The notes below the pieces were generated by a model that was not told the DNA's origin, ran no database searches, and saw only the letters and a list, made by a program, of their open reading frames with translations. From Chitinivibrionales bacterium (GTDB taxonomy: Bacteria > Fibrobacterota > Chitinivibrionia > Chitinivibrionales > JANQEN01), in NCBI GenBank assembly GCA_030593665.1, contig JAUVGS010000007.1, forward strand, positions 1 through 15,191: DNA of 15,191 nt. The letters are read 5' to 3'. Position numbers and translations under genes: made by a program. Position 1 is the first letter of the stretch. Every line of letters starts with the position of its first letter. Shown in pieces: positions 1 to 7,800 of this stretch.

Positions 1-58
1 ACTATTTTAGATTACAAAACATATTTACAATATACTAAATTGTCTTTTTATTTTCATT

Positions 59-2287
59 ATGGATATATTTGACCAGCACAGAGAAAGAATCACAGAAAAA
101 AACGCCCCGCTTGCGGACCGCATACGGCCGCTCACGCTGGATGATTTTTACGGTCAGGAGCATATTATCGGCCATGGCCGGCTGCTGCGCAGGGCAATCC
201 AGATTGACCAGCTCTCCAGCCTTATTTTCTATGGCCCTCCCGGTACCGGGAAGACAACCCTTGCGCGGATTATCGCCAATACTACCAAGGCACAATTTCT
301 TTCAATTAATGCGGTGCTTGCCGGTGTTAAGGATATCCGCGAAGCGATACGGAATGCGCAGGAGACGCTGGCGCTCTATTCCAAACGGACCATCCTGTTT
401 ATTGACGAAGTGCATCGGTTCAATAAAGCACAACAGGATGCGCTTCTGCCGAATGTGGAGAACGGGACACTGATTCTTATCGGTGCGACAACAGAGAATC
501 CCTACTTTGAAGTGAATAAGGCTCTGGTGTCCAGATCACGTATCTTTCAGTTGAAAAAGCTGACTGATGATGATCTTGAGAAGGTCGCCCGAAATGTGCT
601 TTCGGATAAGAAGCGGGGGTATGGCAGTAAAAAGGTTTTCGTGGATGATGATGCGATGCAGCACCTGAAAAAGGTCGCAAGCGGTGATGCCCGCGGAGTG
701 CTTAATGCGCTGGAGCTTGCCGTTGAAACTACGCAGCCTGAAAAAGACGGCAGTATCCATATTACCCGCAGTGTGATTGAGGATTCGATCCAGCAGCGGG
801 CCGTGCTGTATGATAAGGATGGTGATGCCCATTACGATACGATTTCCGCATTTATCAAATCGCTTCGCGGTTCAGATCCTGATGCGGCACTCTACTGGAT
901 GGCTAAAATGCTCTATGCCGGGGAAGACCCGCGCTTCATCTTCAGAAGGATGATTATCTTTGCCGGAGAGGATATCGGCCTTGCTGATCCCCATGCGATT
1001 CAGGTAGTGGTTGCCAATGCCCAGGCATTTGACTATGTGGGTTTACCGGAGGGAAGGTTTCACCTGTCCCTGGCCTGCCTCTATCTGGCAACTGCCCCAA
1101 AAAGCAATACAACGCTTTCCTTCTTTGATGCGATTAAAACGGTTAGTGAAGAAAAGGAGGATGAGGTGCCGAATCATCTGAAAGATTCTTCACGCGACAG
1201 GGATGGTTTCGGCCATGGTGAAGGGTATCTCTATCCGCATGCTTTTCGTGACCACTGGATTGCCCAGCAGTATCTGCCGGATATGATGCAGGGGAAGATG
1301 TTTTATACGCCGTCCGATCAGGGGCATGAACAGTCGATTAAACGGGAGGTGACAAGAAAACGTGAAGCGCAGCTTGAGGCAATGGTTGACAGCGATGAAG
1401 CTGAAGCGTTTGGCTCCGGTACCAGCCGGCAAAGCGGCGCCGCAAACCGGCGGTTATGGGAGAAACGTACATCGGGAACTACCGGCTCCCGGCTCGCCCG
1501 GGTCAGAGACCGCATTCTTGACTATGCCGGGTTGAAACGGGACAGTCTGGTGCTTGATACTCATGCGCGAACCGGGCTCCTTACCTTTGAAGCTGTCCGC
1601 CGTGTCCCGGAAGGAAATGTGTGGGCTCTGGCGCATGATACTAAGGCTTACGAGGCACTCAGTACCATGGCACAGCGGTTTTCACCGTTTGAACAGCCGC
1701 AGATCGTATTAACGAATGTTGATAATTGTGATACTGATATCCGTAAAGCGGCAGGCGACGCGGTGCGCTTTGATGCGATAGTCGGTAGAAATATTTTGAA
1801 CCGTTCAGCGGATAAAGCGTCCCTGGTTGCACGGCTTGCCGGGTGTATGGCTGATACGGGTACGATGATATTTGCCGAGACGGTACATAGCACATCCCAA
1901 CGGATTTCAGAATTTATCCGATTCGGAAAATCCGGGTTCGAAGAGGAATTCCGTTCAGCCGAAGAATCGCTGTTTTCCAACGCTGATGACCCCATGGTGA
2001 ACTGGAACCTGCAATCGCTGGAAAACCTGTTAGGTGAATCCGGATTATTAACGGTAAAGGTATCGGATGTTAGTTTTTCTGCGGCCCGACGTATAGCGCC
2101 GGTTGATATTGAGTTTTGGATGCGGGAGACAGGGGTAGGGGAGAGGCAATCGTTAGGGGATCATATCCGTGAAGCCTTTTCTGAAGAGGAATATGAAGAG
2201 ATCAGAAAGATGTTGCATAGGCAGCTTGATACTACTGATGTGCAGTGGAAGACTGTGGTTGGGTTTGTAACGGTTAAGAAACAGTAA
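59..2287 (+). CDS. rarA: RarA (MgsA)-type AAA+ ATPase fused to a C-terminal methyltransferase-like domain
   Basis: Replication-recombination clamp-loader-like ATPase expected to act at stalled forks in the cytoplasm. Visible in the 742-residue protein: Walker A GPPGTGKT (59-66), Walker [11 protein letters not shown] (112-121), sensor 1 IGATTENP (141-148), an arginine-finger region ALVSRSRIF (155-163), and RarA C-terminal sequence ending near residue 450. E. coli RarA is about 447 aa, so roughly 290 residues are extra. That tail resembles a Rossmann methyltransferase fold (motif I-like [16 protein letters not shown] near 510-525), but the usual DxGxGxG loop reads DTHARTG, so SAM binding is doubtful. 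Fusions of RarA to such an unknown domain are a known family, for example in cyanobacteria. The ATG at 59 fits the family N-terminus ([18 protein letters not shown]), but no Shine-Dalgarno sequence is visible upstream. Residues about 697-711 are encoded by a 41-bp repeat found again at 3313-3353. Confidence 0.93.
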   Translation: MDIFDQHRERITEKNAPLADRIRPLTLDDFYGQEHIIGHGRLLRRAIQIDQLSSLIFYGPPGTGKTTLARIIANTTKAQFLSINAVLAGVKDIREAIRNAQETLALYSKRTILFIDEVHRFNKAQQDALLPNVENGTLILIGATTENPYFEVNKALVSRSRIFQLKKLTDDDLEKVARNVLSDKKRGYGSKKVFVDDDAMQHLKKVASGDARGVLNALELAVETTQPEKDGSIHITRSVIEDSIQQRAVLYDKDGDAHYDTISAFIKSLRGSDPDAALYWMAKMLYAGEDPRFIFRRMIIFAGEDIGLADPHAIQVVVANAQAFDYVGLPEGRFHLSLACLYLATAPKSNTTLSFFDAIKTVSEEKEDEVPNHLKDSSRDRDGFGHGEGYLYPHAFRDHWIAQQYLPDMMQGKMFYTPSDQGHEQSIKREVTRKREAQLEAMVDSDEAEAFGSGTSRQSGAANRRLWEKRTSGTTGSRLARVRDRILDYAGLKRDSLVLDTHARTGLLTFEAVRRVPEGNVWALAHDTKAYEALSTMAQRFSPFEQPQIVLTNVDNCDTDIRKAAGDAVRFDAIVGRNILNRSADKASLVARLAGCMADTGTMIFAETVHSTSQRISEFIRFGKSGFEEEFRSAEESLFSNADDPMVNWNLQSLENLLGESGLLTVKVSDVSFSAARRIAPVDIEFWMRETGVGERQSLGDHIREAFSEEEYEEIRKMLHRQLDTTDVQWKTVVGFVTVKKQ
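2124..2159 (+). other. G-rich tract inside rarA, possible G-quadruplex
   Basis: Four runs of three or four G (2124-2126, 2132-2135, 2138-2141, 2156-2159) lie within 36 bp in the rarA coding strand. The last run falls in the left copy of the 41-bp direct repeat. The third loop is 14 nt, so a quadruplex is possible but not strongly predicted. Confidence 0.3.
2149..2189 (+). repeat. 41-bp direct repeat, left copy (inside rarA)
   Basis: Matches 3313-3353 at 39 of 41 positions, with the last 31 bases identical. Mismatches are at 2155 (a versus g) and 2158 (g versus t). This copy encodes the [14 protein letters not shown] stretch near the rarA C-terminus. The copies bracket the last 33 rarA codons, MITE-like element A and the toxin-antitoxin pair. 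Confidence 0.9.
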
Positions 2288-2378
2288 GTGATTCAATACC
2301 ATAGATTATCTGGTTATGCAAAGACTGTTGGTGACTTTTTGGGTGTTAATTGTGTGACATTTATGTATAATATATATT

Positions 2379-2592
2379 AGTACCTTAGAAATTGTTTTCG
2401 TGTTTATTACCCTGAAGGGCATAAGAGATACTAAGAAATAAATTTCCAAGAATCTCTATTTACCCTGAAGGGCACTGTGTAAATTTCCAAGAATTTCTAA
2501 TTACCCTCAAGGGGCACAAGGTGGCACAGGGTGCCCTTCAGGGTAGAAAATAATTTCGAAAAGGTACTTCCTTGCAGTTTATCTGCGTTAGG
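2379..2592. mobile_element. MITE-like inverted-repeat element, copy A
   Basis: A non-coding element starts AGTACCTTA (2379) and reaches the inverted terminus AAGGTACT at 2561-2568. Its tail to 2592 (CTTGCAGTTTATCTGCGTTAGG) is also shared with copy C. Inside are outward-paired 14-mers TACCCTGAAGGGCA (2408-2421, again at 2461) and their reverse complement (2532-2545), plus a repeated word AAATTTCCAAGAATCTCTA. Bases 2461-2569 match 14271-14379 of copy C without gaps, with 5 mismatches in 109. No ORF or transposase is inside, so movement would need a transposase in trans. It fills most of the 354-bp rarA to antitoxin gap. No clear target-site duplication is visible. Confidence 0.75.
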
Positions 2593-2641
2593 CCTAAGTT
2601 GAGCGATTCTATGCGGTACACCAATTTATTCGGGAGAAATT

Positions 2642-2926
2642 ATGAGATTCGTTTCTGTAAGAGATTTCAGAAGTAAATCAGCCCAGGTGTGGAAGCAACT
2701 GCGGAAAGAAGATGAAATGGTTATAACCTCAAATGGAAAGCCGGTTGCCCTGCTTACAGCGCTCTCTGATGAAAATCTTGAGGAAACATTGAAGACTATT
2801 CGCAAAGTGAAAGCAATGGCAGCGGTCACCTCGATGCAATTACAATCTGTTCAACGAGGAACGAACAAGCTGAAAATCAATGAGATTAATAAGGAAATCG
2901 CTGCGGTAAGAAAGAGGAGAGTTTAG
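2642..2926 (+). CDS. Type II antitoxin, Phd/YefM family
   Basis: A 94-aa protein with the Phd/YefM N-terminal DNA-binding fold: FVSVRDFRSKSAQVWKQL followed by MVITSNGKPVALLTAL (about residues 26-41). The C-terminal half is charged and helical, rich in Lys, Arg and Glu, as expected of the segment that wraps and neutralises a toxin. It should bind its own promoter and the PIN protein encoded next. The ATG at 2642 follows a good ribosome binding site, GGGAG at 2632-2636. Its stop codon TAG overlaps the GTG start of the toxin by one base, implying translational coupling. The pair is the only gene content between the 41-bp direct repeats apart from the rarA 3' end. Confidence 0.85.
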   Translation: MRFVSVRDFRSKSAQVWKQLRKEDEMVITSNGKPVALLTALSDENLEETLKTIRKVKAMAAVTSMQLQSVQRGTNKLKINEINKEIAAVRKRRV

Positions 2927-3324
2927 TGCAAGTTGTAATAGATACTAATGTGATCGTATCGGCACTTATTAATCCCTATGGTGTGCCGGCCTCTGTAATG
3001 GGAATGATTTTAGAAGAAAAAATCGAATTGTGTTATGATTCGAGAATATTAATTGAATACGAACAGGTGCTTAACCGGGATAAATTTGGATTTAATAAAG
3101 TTGAAGTAAACGCATTAATTAATTTTCTGAAAGAAACGGGTAACGCAGTTGTTGCGATAAAATGTACTGCAACGACAAAAGATCCCGGAGACCTTCCTTT
3201 TTTGGAAGTCGCGGCTATTTCAAAAGCAGACTTTTTAATAACGGAAAATTCCACACATTTTCCAAAGAAAGTTAACCACACAAAAGTCGTATCACCGTCT
3301 GTATTTCTCCGTATCGTTGGGTGA
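2926..3324 (+). CDS. PIN-domain ribonuclease toxin (COG1569-like)
   Basis: A 132-aa PIN protein, predicted to cleave RNA with Mg2+ when released from the upstream antitoxin. Visible acidic site: Asp6 in VVIDTNVIVSAL, Glu44/Glu46 in LIEYEQVL, Asp86/Asp89 in KDPGDLPFLEVA, and the fourth-position region LITENSTHFP (105-113). Length and layout fit the family annotated as putative TA toxin component, PIN family. The start is GTG at 2926, preceded by AGGAG at 2915-2919. The last codons (Ile-Val-Gly-stop) lie in the right copy of the 41-bp repeat shared with rarA, so the C-terminus may have been set by the recombination that made the repeat. Active-site residues look intact apart from Glu where Gly is usual before Asn108. 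Confidence 0.87.
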   Translation: MQVVIDTNVIVSALINPYGVPASVMGMILEEKIELCYDSRILIEYEQVLNRDKFGFNKVEVNALINFLKETGNAVVAIKCTATTKDPGDLPFLEVAAISKADFLITENSTHFPKKVNHTKVVSPSVFLRIVG

Positions 3325-3353
3325 TCATATCCGTGAAGCCTTTTCTGAAGAGG
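3313..3353 (+). repeat. 41-bp direct repeat, right copy (overlaps toxin stop)
   Basis: Second copy of 2149-2189. It begins in the last toxin codons, contains the toxin TGA (3322-3324), and keeps an out-of-context rarA segment ([11 protein letters not shown]) with no gene attached. Sequence after 3353 is unrelated to rarA. Confidence 0.9.
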
Positions 3354-3364
3354 TAAAACGCATC

Positions 3365-3388
3365 AACTCAACAACTCAACAACTCAAC
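3365..3388. repeat. Octamer tandem repeat (AACTCAAC)x3
   Basis: Three perfect copies of an 8-bp unit at the 3' edge of dtd, 11 bp beyond the right direct repeat. The reverse complement supplies the last dtd codons and its TGA stop at 3376-3378. Confidence 0.85.
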
Positions 3389-3825
3389 AATTTTTCCAAT
3401 ATAATCGTCACCGGCCCGTCATTGACTAATTCAACATCCATCATAGCCCCGAAAATCCCTGTTTCAACAACTTTGGCACGCTCTTTCATTTTGTCAACAA
3501 AATATTCATAGAGCTGTTCACCCTTTTGGGGAGTGGCCGCATTGGTGTAACTCGGACGCCGGCCTTTTTTGCAGTTTCCATAGAGGGTAAACTGGGAGAC
3601 GACAAGCACTTCGCCGTTGACATCTTTCAGTGACCGGTTCATCTTGTATTCTTCATCCGGGAAGATGCGGAGATCCGCGCATTTTGCGGCAAGAAAATCA
3701 GCCTGTTCTTTTGTGTCATCCTTATGGACGCCGAGGAGGATAAGTATACCTTTCCGGATTGAACCGGTTGTAGTTCCATCAACCGTTACAGAGGCGGATT
3801 TTACCCGTTGGAGGACTATTTTCAT
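3376..3825 (-). CDS. dtd: D-aminoacyl-tRNA deacylase (DTD)
   Basis: Hydrolyses D-amino acids (and glycine mischarged on tRNA-Ala) from tRNA in the cytoplasm. The 149-aa product is full length for the family. It carries both signature motifs: SQFTLYG (77-83), followed by the basic CKKGRRPSY, and NDGPVT (135-140) with the Gly-cisPro dipeptide at 137-138. The N-terminus MKIVLQRVKSASVTVDG is typical, supporting the ATG at 3825 even though no good ribosome binding site is visible. It lies 21 bp after the outer-membrane gene 3847-4500 on the same strand and may be read through from it. The C-terminal KLLSC and the stop codon are formed by the AACTCAAC repeat array, so the tail probably differs from relatives. 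Confidence 0.95.
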   Translation of the reverse strand: MKIVLQRVKSASVTVDGTTTGSIRKGILILLGVHKDDTKEQADFLAAKCADLRIFPDEEYKMNRSLKDVNGEVLVVSQFTLYGNCKKGRRPSYTNAATPQKGEQLYEYFVDKMKERAKVVETGIFGAMMDVELVNDGPVTIILEKLLSC

Positions 3826-3846
3826 AATTGGATGGAAAGTAGTTAT

Positions 3847-4500
3847 TTAAAACAGAAAACTGAATCCCATTCTTATACCGGGGCCATAAAATTCGAAATA
3901 ATCTTTGTATTCGATGTCTGTACTTTTATCACGTCGATTATGTCTGAGTCGTCCCCACTGAAACTCAAACCCGGCAAAAATGGCAGCGTGTTCACCAAGA
4001 TCGAAGACGCAATCAGCACTGGCCTTGCCTATAATACCCCAGTAAAAACCATTCTTTTTACTCTCGTTAATCTCATTATCCGGGGTTACTTCCTTGTAGG
4101 ACCGTATAGCCATATTAAATCCTACTTGTCCTTTAATCACCGGGTGTACTTTGAATTTTGAGATAGGATCTATCAGGAGGAATACAGAAATCGGAAACAT
4201 GAAAAATTTGTTATCCTCAAGTTCCTTGTATACTGTATCAGGTGGAATTGAAGTTGAAATCACGGCCGAGTCAGTTGAAAACCTGTTCCAGCTAAAGTCT
4301 ATATCAACACCTATTCCAATAATATTGTCGAATATCTTTCCATATTCAATAGTTACATTCCAGGCTGTGGGTTTCTCAGTTTCCCGCAGGTCTTTCGGCC
4401 AGGTCGGCCCGATACCGACATTTAATAAACTCTGTGCAGAACCGGACACGAGGATTCCAGCATATAAAAGCACCATAACCGTTAAATATCTCATTTTCAT
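3847..4500 (-). CDS. Predicted small outer-membrane beta-barrel protein
   Basis: No named family is recognised. The 217-aa protein starts MKMRYLTVMVLLYAGILVSGSAQ, a good Sec signal peptide with probable cleavage after Ala22. The rest alternates hydrophobic and polar residues in barrel-like strands (VTIEYGKIFDNIIGIGVDID, FYWGIIGKASADCVF, AIFAGFEFQWG). It ends in GPGIRMGFSFLF, with the terminal Phe that often marks substrates of the BAM complex. The ATG at 4500 is preceded on the minus strand by an AAGGA-type ribosome binding site. It is divergent from the lipoprotein operon across a 323-bp gap and upstream of dtd. The role is unknown. Confidence 0.72.
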   Translation of the reverse strand: MKMRYLTVMVLLYAGILVSGSAQSLLNVGIGPTWPKDLRETEKPTAWNVTIEYGKIFDNIIGIGVDIDFSWNRFSTDSAVISTSIPPDTVYKELEDNKFFMFPISVFLLIDPISKFKVHPVIKGQVGFNMAIRSYKEVTPDNEINESKKNGFYWGIIGKASADCVFDLGEHAAIFAGFEFQWGRLRHNRRDKSTDIEYKDYFEFYGPGIRMGFSFLF

Positions 4501-4592
4501 AAATATTCCTTATCCTTTCAACGTATTATTAACGCTTTACCTTACCTGATGTGGACTTATAAGGACGTTTTTTAACCCTGAACCCTAAACTT

Positions 4593-4605
4593 GTGAACGG
4601 TTACT
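4593..4605 (+). repeat. Direct repeat GTGAACGGTTACT, copy 1
   Basis: The identical 13-mer recurs at 4795-4807, just upstream of the lipoprotein start. Variants occur at 8212-8223 (GTGAACGTTTAC) and near 8266 (GTGAACAGCTAC). This copy lies next to AACCCTGAACCCTAAAC, a short heptamer-like repeat at 4574-4590. The function is unknown, and a shared operator or dispersed filler word are both possible. Confidence 0.6.
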
Positions 4606-4665
4606 TTAAAATAAACCATCTCTTCCTTTTATACAAACGTTAATATTTAGTGTATATTTATAAGG

Positions 4666-4756
4666 TGATTGCAAAAATCGTATCCTCACTCCTTCCCAAC
4701 CCCCTGGAGGGAGTAATTTTGACTATATTCAATAAGTATTACGACTTATGCAATCA
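4666..4756. mobile_element. MITE-like inverted-repeat element D (91 bp)
   Basis: Terminal inverted repeats TGATTGCAAAAATCGTA (4666-4682) and TACGACTTATGCAATCA (4740-4756) pair at 15 of 17 positions. The interior is a short pyrimidine-rich stretch followed by CTGGAGGGAG. There is no ORF. The termini differ from elements A, B and C. It occupies the middle of the 323-bp divergent gap 4501-4823, so it could affect promoters on both sides. No second copy is present here. Confidence 0.5.
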
Positions 4757-4794
4757 GCGTTTAAATAACCTTTAAACGGGGAACTCTTGAACCG

Positions 4795-4807
4795 GTGAAC
4801 GGTTACT
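4795..4807 (+). repeat. Direct repeat GTGAACGGTTACT, copy 2
   Basis: Second copy of the 13-mer at 4593-4605. It ends 16 bp before the lipoprotein ATG and abuts the ribosome binding site AAGGAAG (4812-4818). Confidence 0.6.
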
Positions 4808-4823
4808 AAAAAAGGAAGTTATT

Positions 4824-5675
4824 ATGAAAACAGAGAGAATCCTTATTATCATCATGGCAGTATGGATGAGCGGGTGTTATACCCGGTTCGCCACCCTTGA
4901 AGACAGGTATTCGCGTGAGCCGGGGAGAATCGCGGAAGATAGTACCGGTGAACGAACCAGGGATACGGTTGTTATAAGTGAACGGGAGACCTGTTACTGG
5001 CACAGGACCTTTTTCGGAGACTGGGAACTCCGCTGTTATGAAACTAATTACTCGGATGAATGGTACAGCTATTACCACCGGCCGTGGTGGTATCACCAAT
5101 CGTCACACTATTTTTATGACTGCAGTTGTCCCTATCATATCATGTACAATCCACACTGTGATTATTGCTGGTATTATTGCAACAAGTATCATCATAAGTA
5201 CATTCATTACATTCAGAATACAGGTGCTATTTCGACCGGTACCGGGACATCGATAGGGCCAGGCAAGAAAAAGCCGCGTCCGCCAATACACCCGGTTACT
5301 ACAGGAGGTGTTAAAGGTTCCGGGACTGGAACAGCCGGCGCAGCAGTGATACAGAAGGATAAGCCTTCCATTGTGGAAATAGGGGAAGACGATAATAACT
5401 CGCAGAATACAATTATCAAGACCGGCAAGAAGCTTCCGGGAAGTAGTCGGCCGCCCCTGAAACCGTCTACGGCCCATGAAAAGAAAAAGGCTATATTGTC
5501 CGGGGATCAGAATGTAAAGAATAAAGGGGTGTTAAAAGAGAATATTGCACCCAAAAAGACAGGTGTCCAGGGGAAGGGAAAGAAACTGATTAATAGCACA
5601 CCGCCGGGCAAAAAAGAGGATACCAATAATAAAAAACAGGGCCCGCGAAAACGACGGTCACCCAGGGGTAAATAG
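4824..5675 (+). CDS. Lipoprotein with Tyr/His/Trp/Cys-rich domain and basic low-complexity tail
   Basis: No known family is recognised. The 283-aa product has a lipoprotein signal peptide, MKTERILIIIMAVWMSGC, with Cys18 as the lipidation site. Residues 57-130 are extraordinarily rich in aromatics, His and Cys (Cys57, 71, 100, 102, 112, 115, 119), with runs such as YSYYHRPWWYHQSSHYFY and CDYCWYYCNKYHHKYIHYI. From about 131 to the end the chain is Gly/Pro/Lys-rich and probably disordered, finishing GPRKRRSPRGK. The Cys/His content suggests metal, haem or disulfide chemistry outside the cytoplasm, or cell-wall contact through the basic tail; both are inference. The start is supported by AAGGAAG 5 nt upstream. 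The next gene follows after 2 bp, indicating co-translation. Confidence 0.75.
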   Translation: MKTERILIIIMAVWMSGCYTRFATLEDRYSREPGRIAEDSTGERTRDTVVISERETCYWHRTFFGDWELRCYETNYSDEWYSYYHRPWWYHQSSHYFYDCSCPYHIMYNPHCDYCWYYCNKYHHKYIHYIQNTGAISTGTGTSIGPGKKKPRPPIHPVTTGGVKGSGTGTAGAAVIQKDKPSIVEIGEDDNNSQNTIIKTGKKLPGSSRPPLKPSTAHEKKKAILSGDQNVKNKGVLKENIAPKKTGVQGKGKKLINSTPPGKKEDTNNKKQGPRKRRSPRGK

Positions 5676-5677
5676 AC

Positions 5678-6931
5678 ATGCCGGGAAAGAGAATAGTAGT
5701 GTTTTTACTGGGTGGCCTGATAGCTGCCATTACTGCTCAGGAATTAGGGGTACCTTCACGTTCGACAATTGGTGTCGGAACCCGTGCTTTTGCGCTGGGA
5801 AATAATTATGTTGCCCTGTCGGATGATGCCTCCGCCATGTTCTGGAACCCTGCAGGATTGGCTTTTACACCGGCCCGTGAGTTCATGGCTGCGCTTAACG
5901 GCTTTTCGCATAACCTGGAATCCGAGTATACGCTGAACACGGTAACAACAAAGAGTACCGCAGACAGGCAGCGGGTGCGTCCGAATATAATTGCTTTACT
6001 GCGGGCAATCCCGACCAGTCGCGGTGGTTTTTCACTGGCATTCGGCTTCCAGAATCCCTATATCATGGATGATATTGTGAAATATAGAGCGGTATATCCT
6101 TCCGGTGACTGGGATAACATTAATTATTATTCCTTCGGACAGCTTAATCTCTGGACCGCTGCATTCGGCATGCTGGTTGCCCCGGATTTTGGTGTTGGCG
6201 CTGCCGTATCATTGATAACCGGCAGAAACATTTTAAAGCTGGGTATCGAGGAATATCACGGTTCCGGTATTATGGTTGCAGAAACTAATTATAAAATACA
6301 CCAGTCATATTTGGGGGCGGAACTTCGTTTAGGGTTGCTCTATTCGCTGTTTGACAGAATGAAATTCGGGATTCGCCTTGAGCTGCCGCAATTTGTACTT
6401 TTTGATGAAGATATGCAGTTTGACAGCACAACGTATGATACCACCATTGAAGATACATGGCCGGATAACGGCAGACTTAAAACAGCTATAACCGGCGCTG
6501 CCGGTATTTCATACCGGTTTCCGTTTATGCTGTTCAGTGGTGAATTCAGAACGCGTGCTCCGATTCCGGACGCCGAGGAAGAGAGTATGTATTCTTACTG
6601 GAAGGTCGGCGCTGGCGCCGGTGTTGAAATTCCGCTCTTTATTAAATCATTACTTCTCCGGGCAGGGTATGCATGGCAGGAATTTGACCGTTATCCGATG
6701 CTCATTGTGTACGATGATACGGATATTGAAACAGACGCTACCATCGATGTTATCAAAGATGAACACCTTATTACTACTGGTTTGTCATTTATGACCAGGC
6801 ATGGCCTGTCGTTTGATTTATCGTATGGATTCAAGTTCTGGGAGATAGATTCCTACCCGTTTTCAGGAGGAGTAATGAATGAAAATCATAAGTCACATTA
6901 TTTTATGGGCTCCTTCGCCCTTCGGTATTAA
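5678..6931 (+). CDS. Outer-membrane beta-barrel protein, PorV/UPF0164/FadL-like
   Basis: A 417-aa exported protein. The signal peptide is MPGKRIVVFLLGGLIAAITA, followed by the family-like N-terminal stretch GVGTRAFALGNNYVALSDDASAMFWNPAGLA (residues about 32-62), which resembles the FadL/OmpP1 and PorV type of barrel proteins. The rest is built of alternating strands and ends FMGSFALRY, with a terminal aromatic as for BAM-inserted proteins. Possible roles are uptake of hydrophobic compounds or acting as an outer-membrane partner in secretion; the sequence does not decide. The start lies 2 bp after the lipoprotein stop with AGGGG at 5664-5668, so both are almost certainly one transcript. The lipoprotein may be its periplasmic or surface partner. 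Confidence 0.8.
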   Translation: MPGKRIVVFLLGGLIAAITAQELGVPSRSTIGVGTRAFALGNNYVALSDDASAMFWNPAGLAFTPAREFMAALNGFSHNLESEYTLNTVTTKSTADRQRVRPNIIALLRAIPTSRGGFSLAFGFQNPYIMDDIVKYRAVYPSGDWDNINYYSFGQLNLWTAAFGMLVAPDFGVGAAVSLITGRNILKLGIEEYHGSGIMVAETNYKIHQSYLGAELRLGLLYSLFDRMKFGIRLELPQFVLFDEDMQFDSTTYDTTIEDTWPDNGRLKTAITGAAGISYRFPFMLFSGEFRTRAPIPDAEEESMYSYWKVGAGAGVEIPLFIKSLLLRAGYAWQEFDRYPMLIVYDDTDIETDATIDVIKDEHLITTGLSFMTRHGLSFDLSYGFKFWEIDSYPFSGGVMNENHKSHYFMGSFALRY

Positions 6932-6949
6932 CAGAGATCACGGAAATTA

Positions 6950-7657
6950 ATGAATGCAATCGAAATTCTCCGCTACTACGATAACTACCTATACATAGTT
7001 CATGATACCAATGCAGCTCTGGCAGTTGATCCGGGTTCGGCACAACCGGTGCGGTCATTTCTCAGGGAACATGACCTGCTGCTTTCTGCAATACTTATTA
7101 CCCACCACCACGGGGACCATACCGGTGGTGTTTCTCAGTTGCAAGAGGAGACCGGTTGCACTGTTTTAGGGCCGAAAATACGGGGTGTCGGAAATGTAAA
7201 CACACCGGTTAACGATGGTGACGAAAAGGATATTGCCGGCATACTCGTCCGGGTAATCGCAGTCCCCGGCCATACGAAAGATCATGTTGTCTATTATATC
7301 CCGGCGTTGAACGCGGTTTTTACCGGTGATACCATGTTCGTTGCCGGGTGCGGCCGCCTGTTTGGCGGCAGCGCTAAGGAGATGTACGATTCATTGCAGA
7401 AGATTGCCGCATTGGGTGATGACGTGAACGTCTATTGCGGCCATGACTATACAGAGGAGAATCTTCGATTCGCTTTGACCGTTGAACCCGGGAATGAATA
7501 TGTAAAGGAAAAACTGGCAAAGGTCAGGGATATTCTCTCGCGGGACGGGTATACGGTACCTTCCACGATTGCCGAAGAGAAAAAGATCAATGTCTTTTTA
7601 GGAGCGTCTGATGTGAAGGTGTTTGCCGGGTTGAGGAGGAGAAAAGATATGTTCTAG
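6950..7657 (+). CDS. gloB: Metallo-beta-lactamase-fold hydrolase, glyoxalase II-like
   Basis: Predicted to hydrolyse a glutathione-type thioester such as S-lactoylglutathione. The 235-aa sequence contains the full dinuclear zinc site: THHHGDH (51-57; His52, His54, Asp56, His57), GHT (107-109; His108), GDTMFVAGCGRLF (126-138; bridging Asp127) and CGHDYT (163-168; His165). The C-terminal half has the glyoxalase II helical region with TVPSTIAEEKKINVF, in place of the usual NPFLR ending, and a basic RRRK near the end that could bind glutathione. Length is near the 250 aa of E. coli GloB. The start at 6950 is 18 bp after the barrel gene, with only a weak ACGGA upstream, so it is probably the third gene of that operon. 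If the host lacks glutathione, the substrate is another thiol ester. Confidence 0.86.
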   Translation: MNAIEILRYYDNYLYIVHDTNAALAVDPGSAQPVRSFLREHDLLLSAILITHHHGDHTGGVSQLQEETGCTVLGPKIRGVGNVNTPVNDGDEKDIAGILVRVIAVPGHTKDHVVYYIPALNAVFTGDTMFVAGCGRLFGGSAKEMYDSLQKIAALGDDVNVYCGHDYTEENLRFALTVEPGNEYVKEKLAKVRDILSRDGYTVPSTIAEEKKINVFLGASDVKVFAGLRRRKDMF

Positions 7658-7730
7658 TTTTCTATAAAACTTGGTAAAATCCTTAAAATTGATAAATACA
7701 AATTTCACATTTTTATCCTTTTTTATCTTC

Positions 7731-7759
7731 CTCCTCCTCGTCCTTCGTCCTCGTCCTCG
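7731..7759. repeat. CT-rich repeat in convergent gap
   Basis: This pyrimidine-rich array of CTC/GTC triplets lies in the 143-bp gap between the converging hydrolase and thioesterase genes. Its reverse complement shares the 22-mer at 11469-11490 exactly (7731-7752). Followed by TTTTTT, it may also help terminate plus-strand transcription, but no clean stem is seen. Confidence 0.7.
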
Positions 7760-7800
7760 ATTTTTTGGCTTACGATTTCATCATAAGGAATTGTAACAAT

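Noticed and set aside
1648..1995. Minus-strand open frames inside rarA
   Set aside because: They are antisense shadows of a gene with clear motifs, and show no ribosome binding site or recognisable product.
2400..2550. Possible CRISPR array from the repeated TACCCTGAAGGGCA words
   Set aside because: Repeats are few, unevenly spaced and inverted, without unique equal-length spacers or cas genes. Copy C elsewhere shows it is a dispersed element.
3317..3511. Short frame starting [12 protein letters not shown] after the toxin gene
   Set aside because: It begins with the duplicated rarA segment and runs antisense through dtd. It is a repeat remnant, not a gene.
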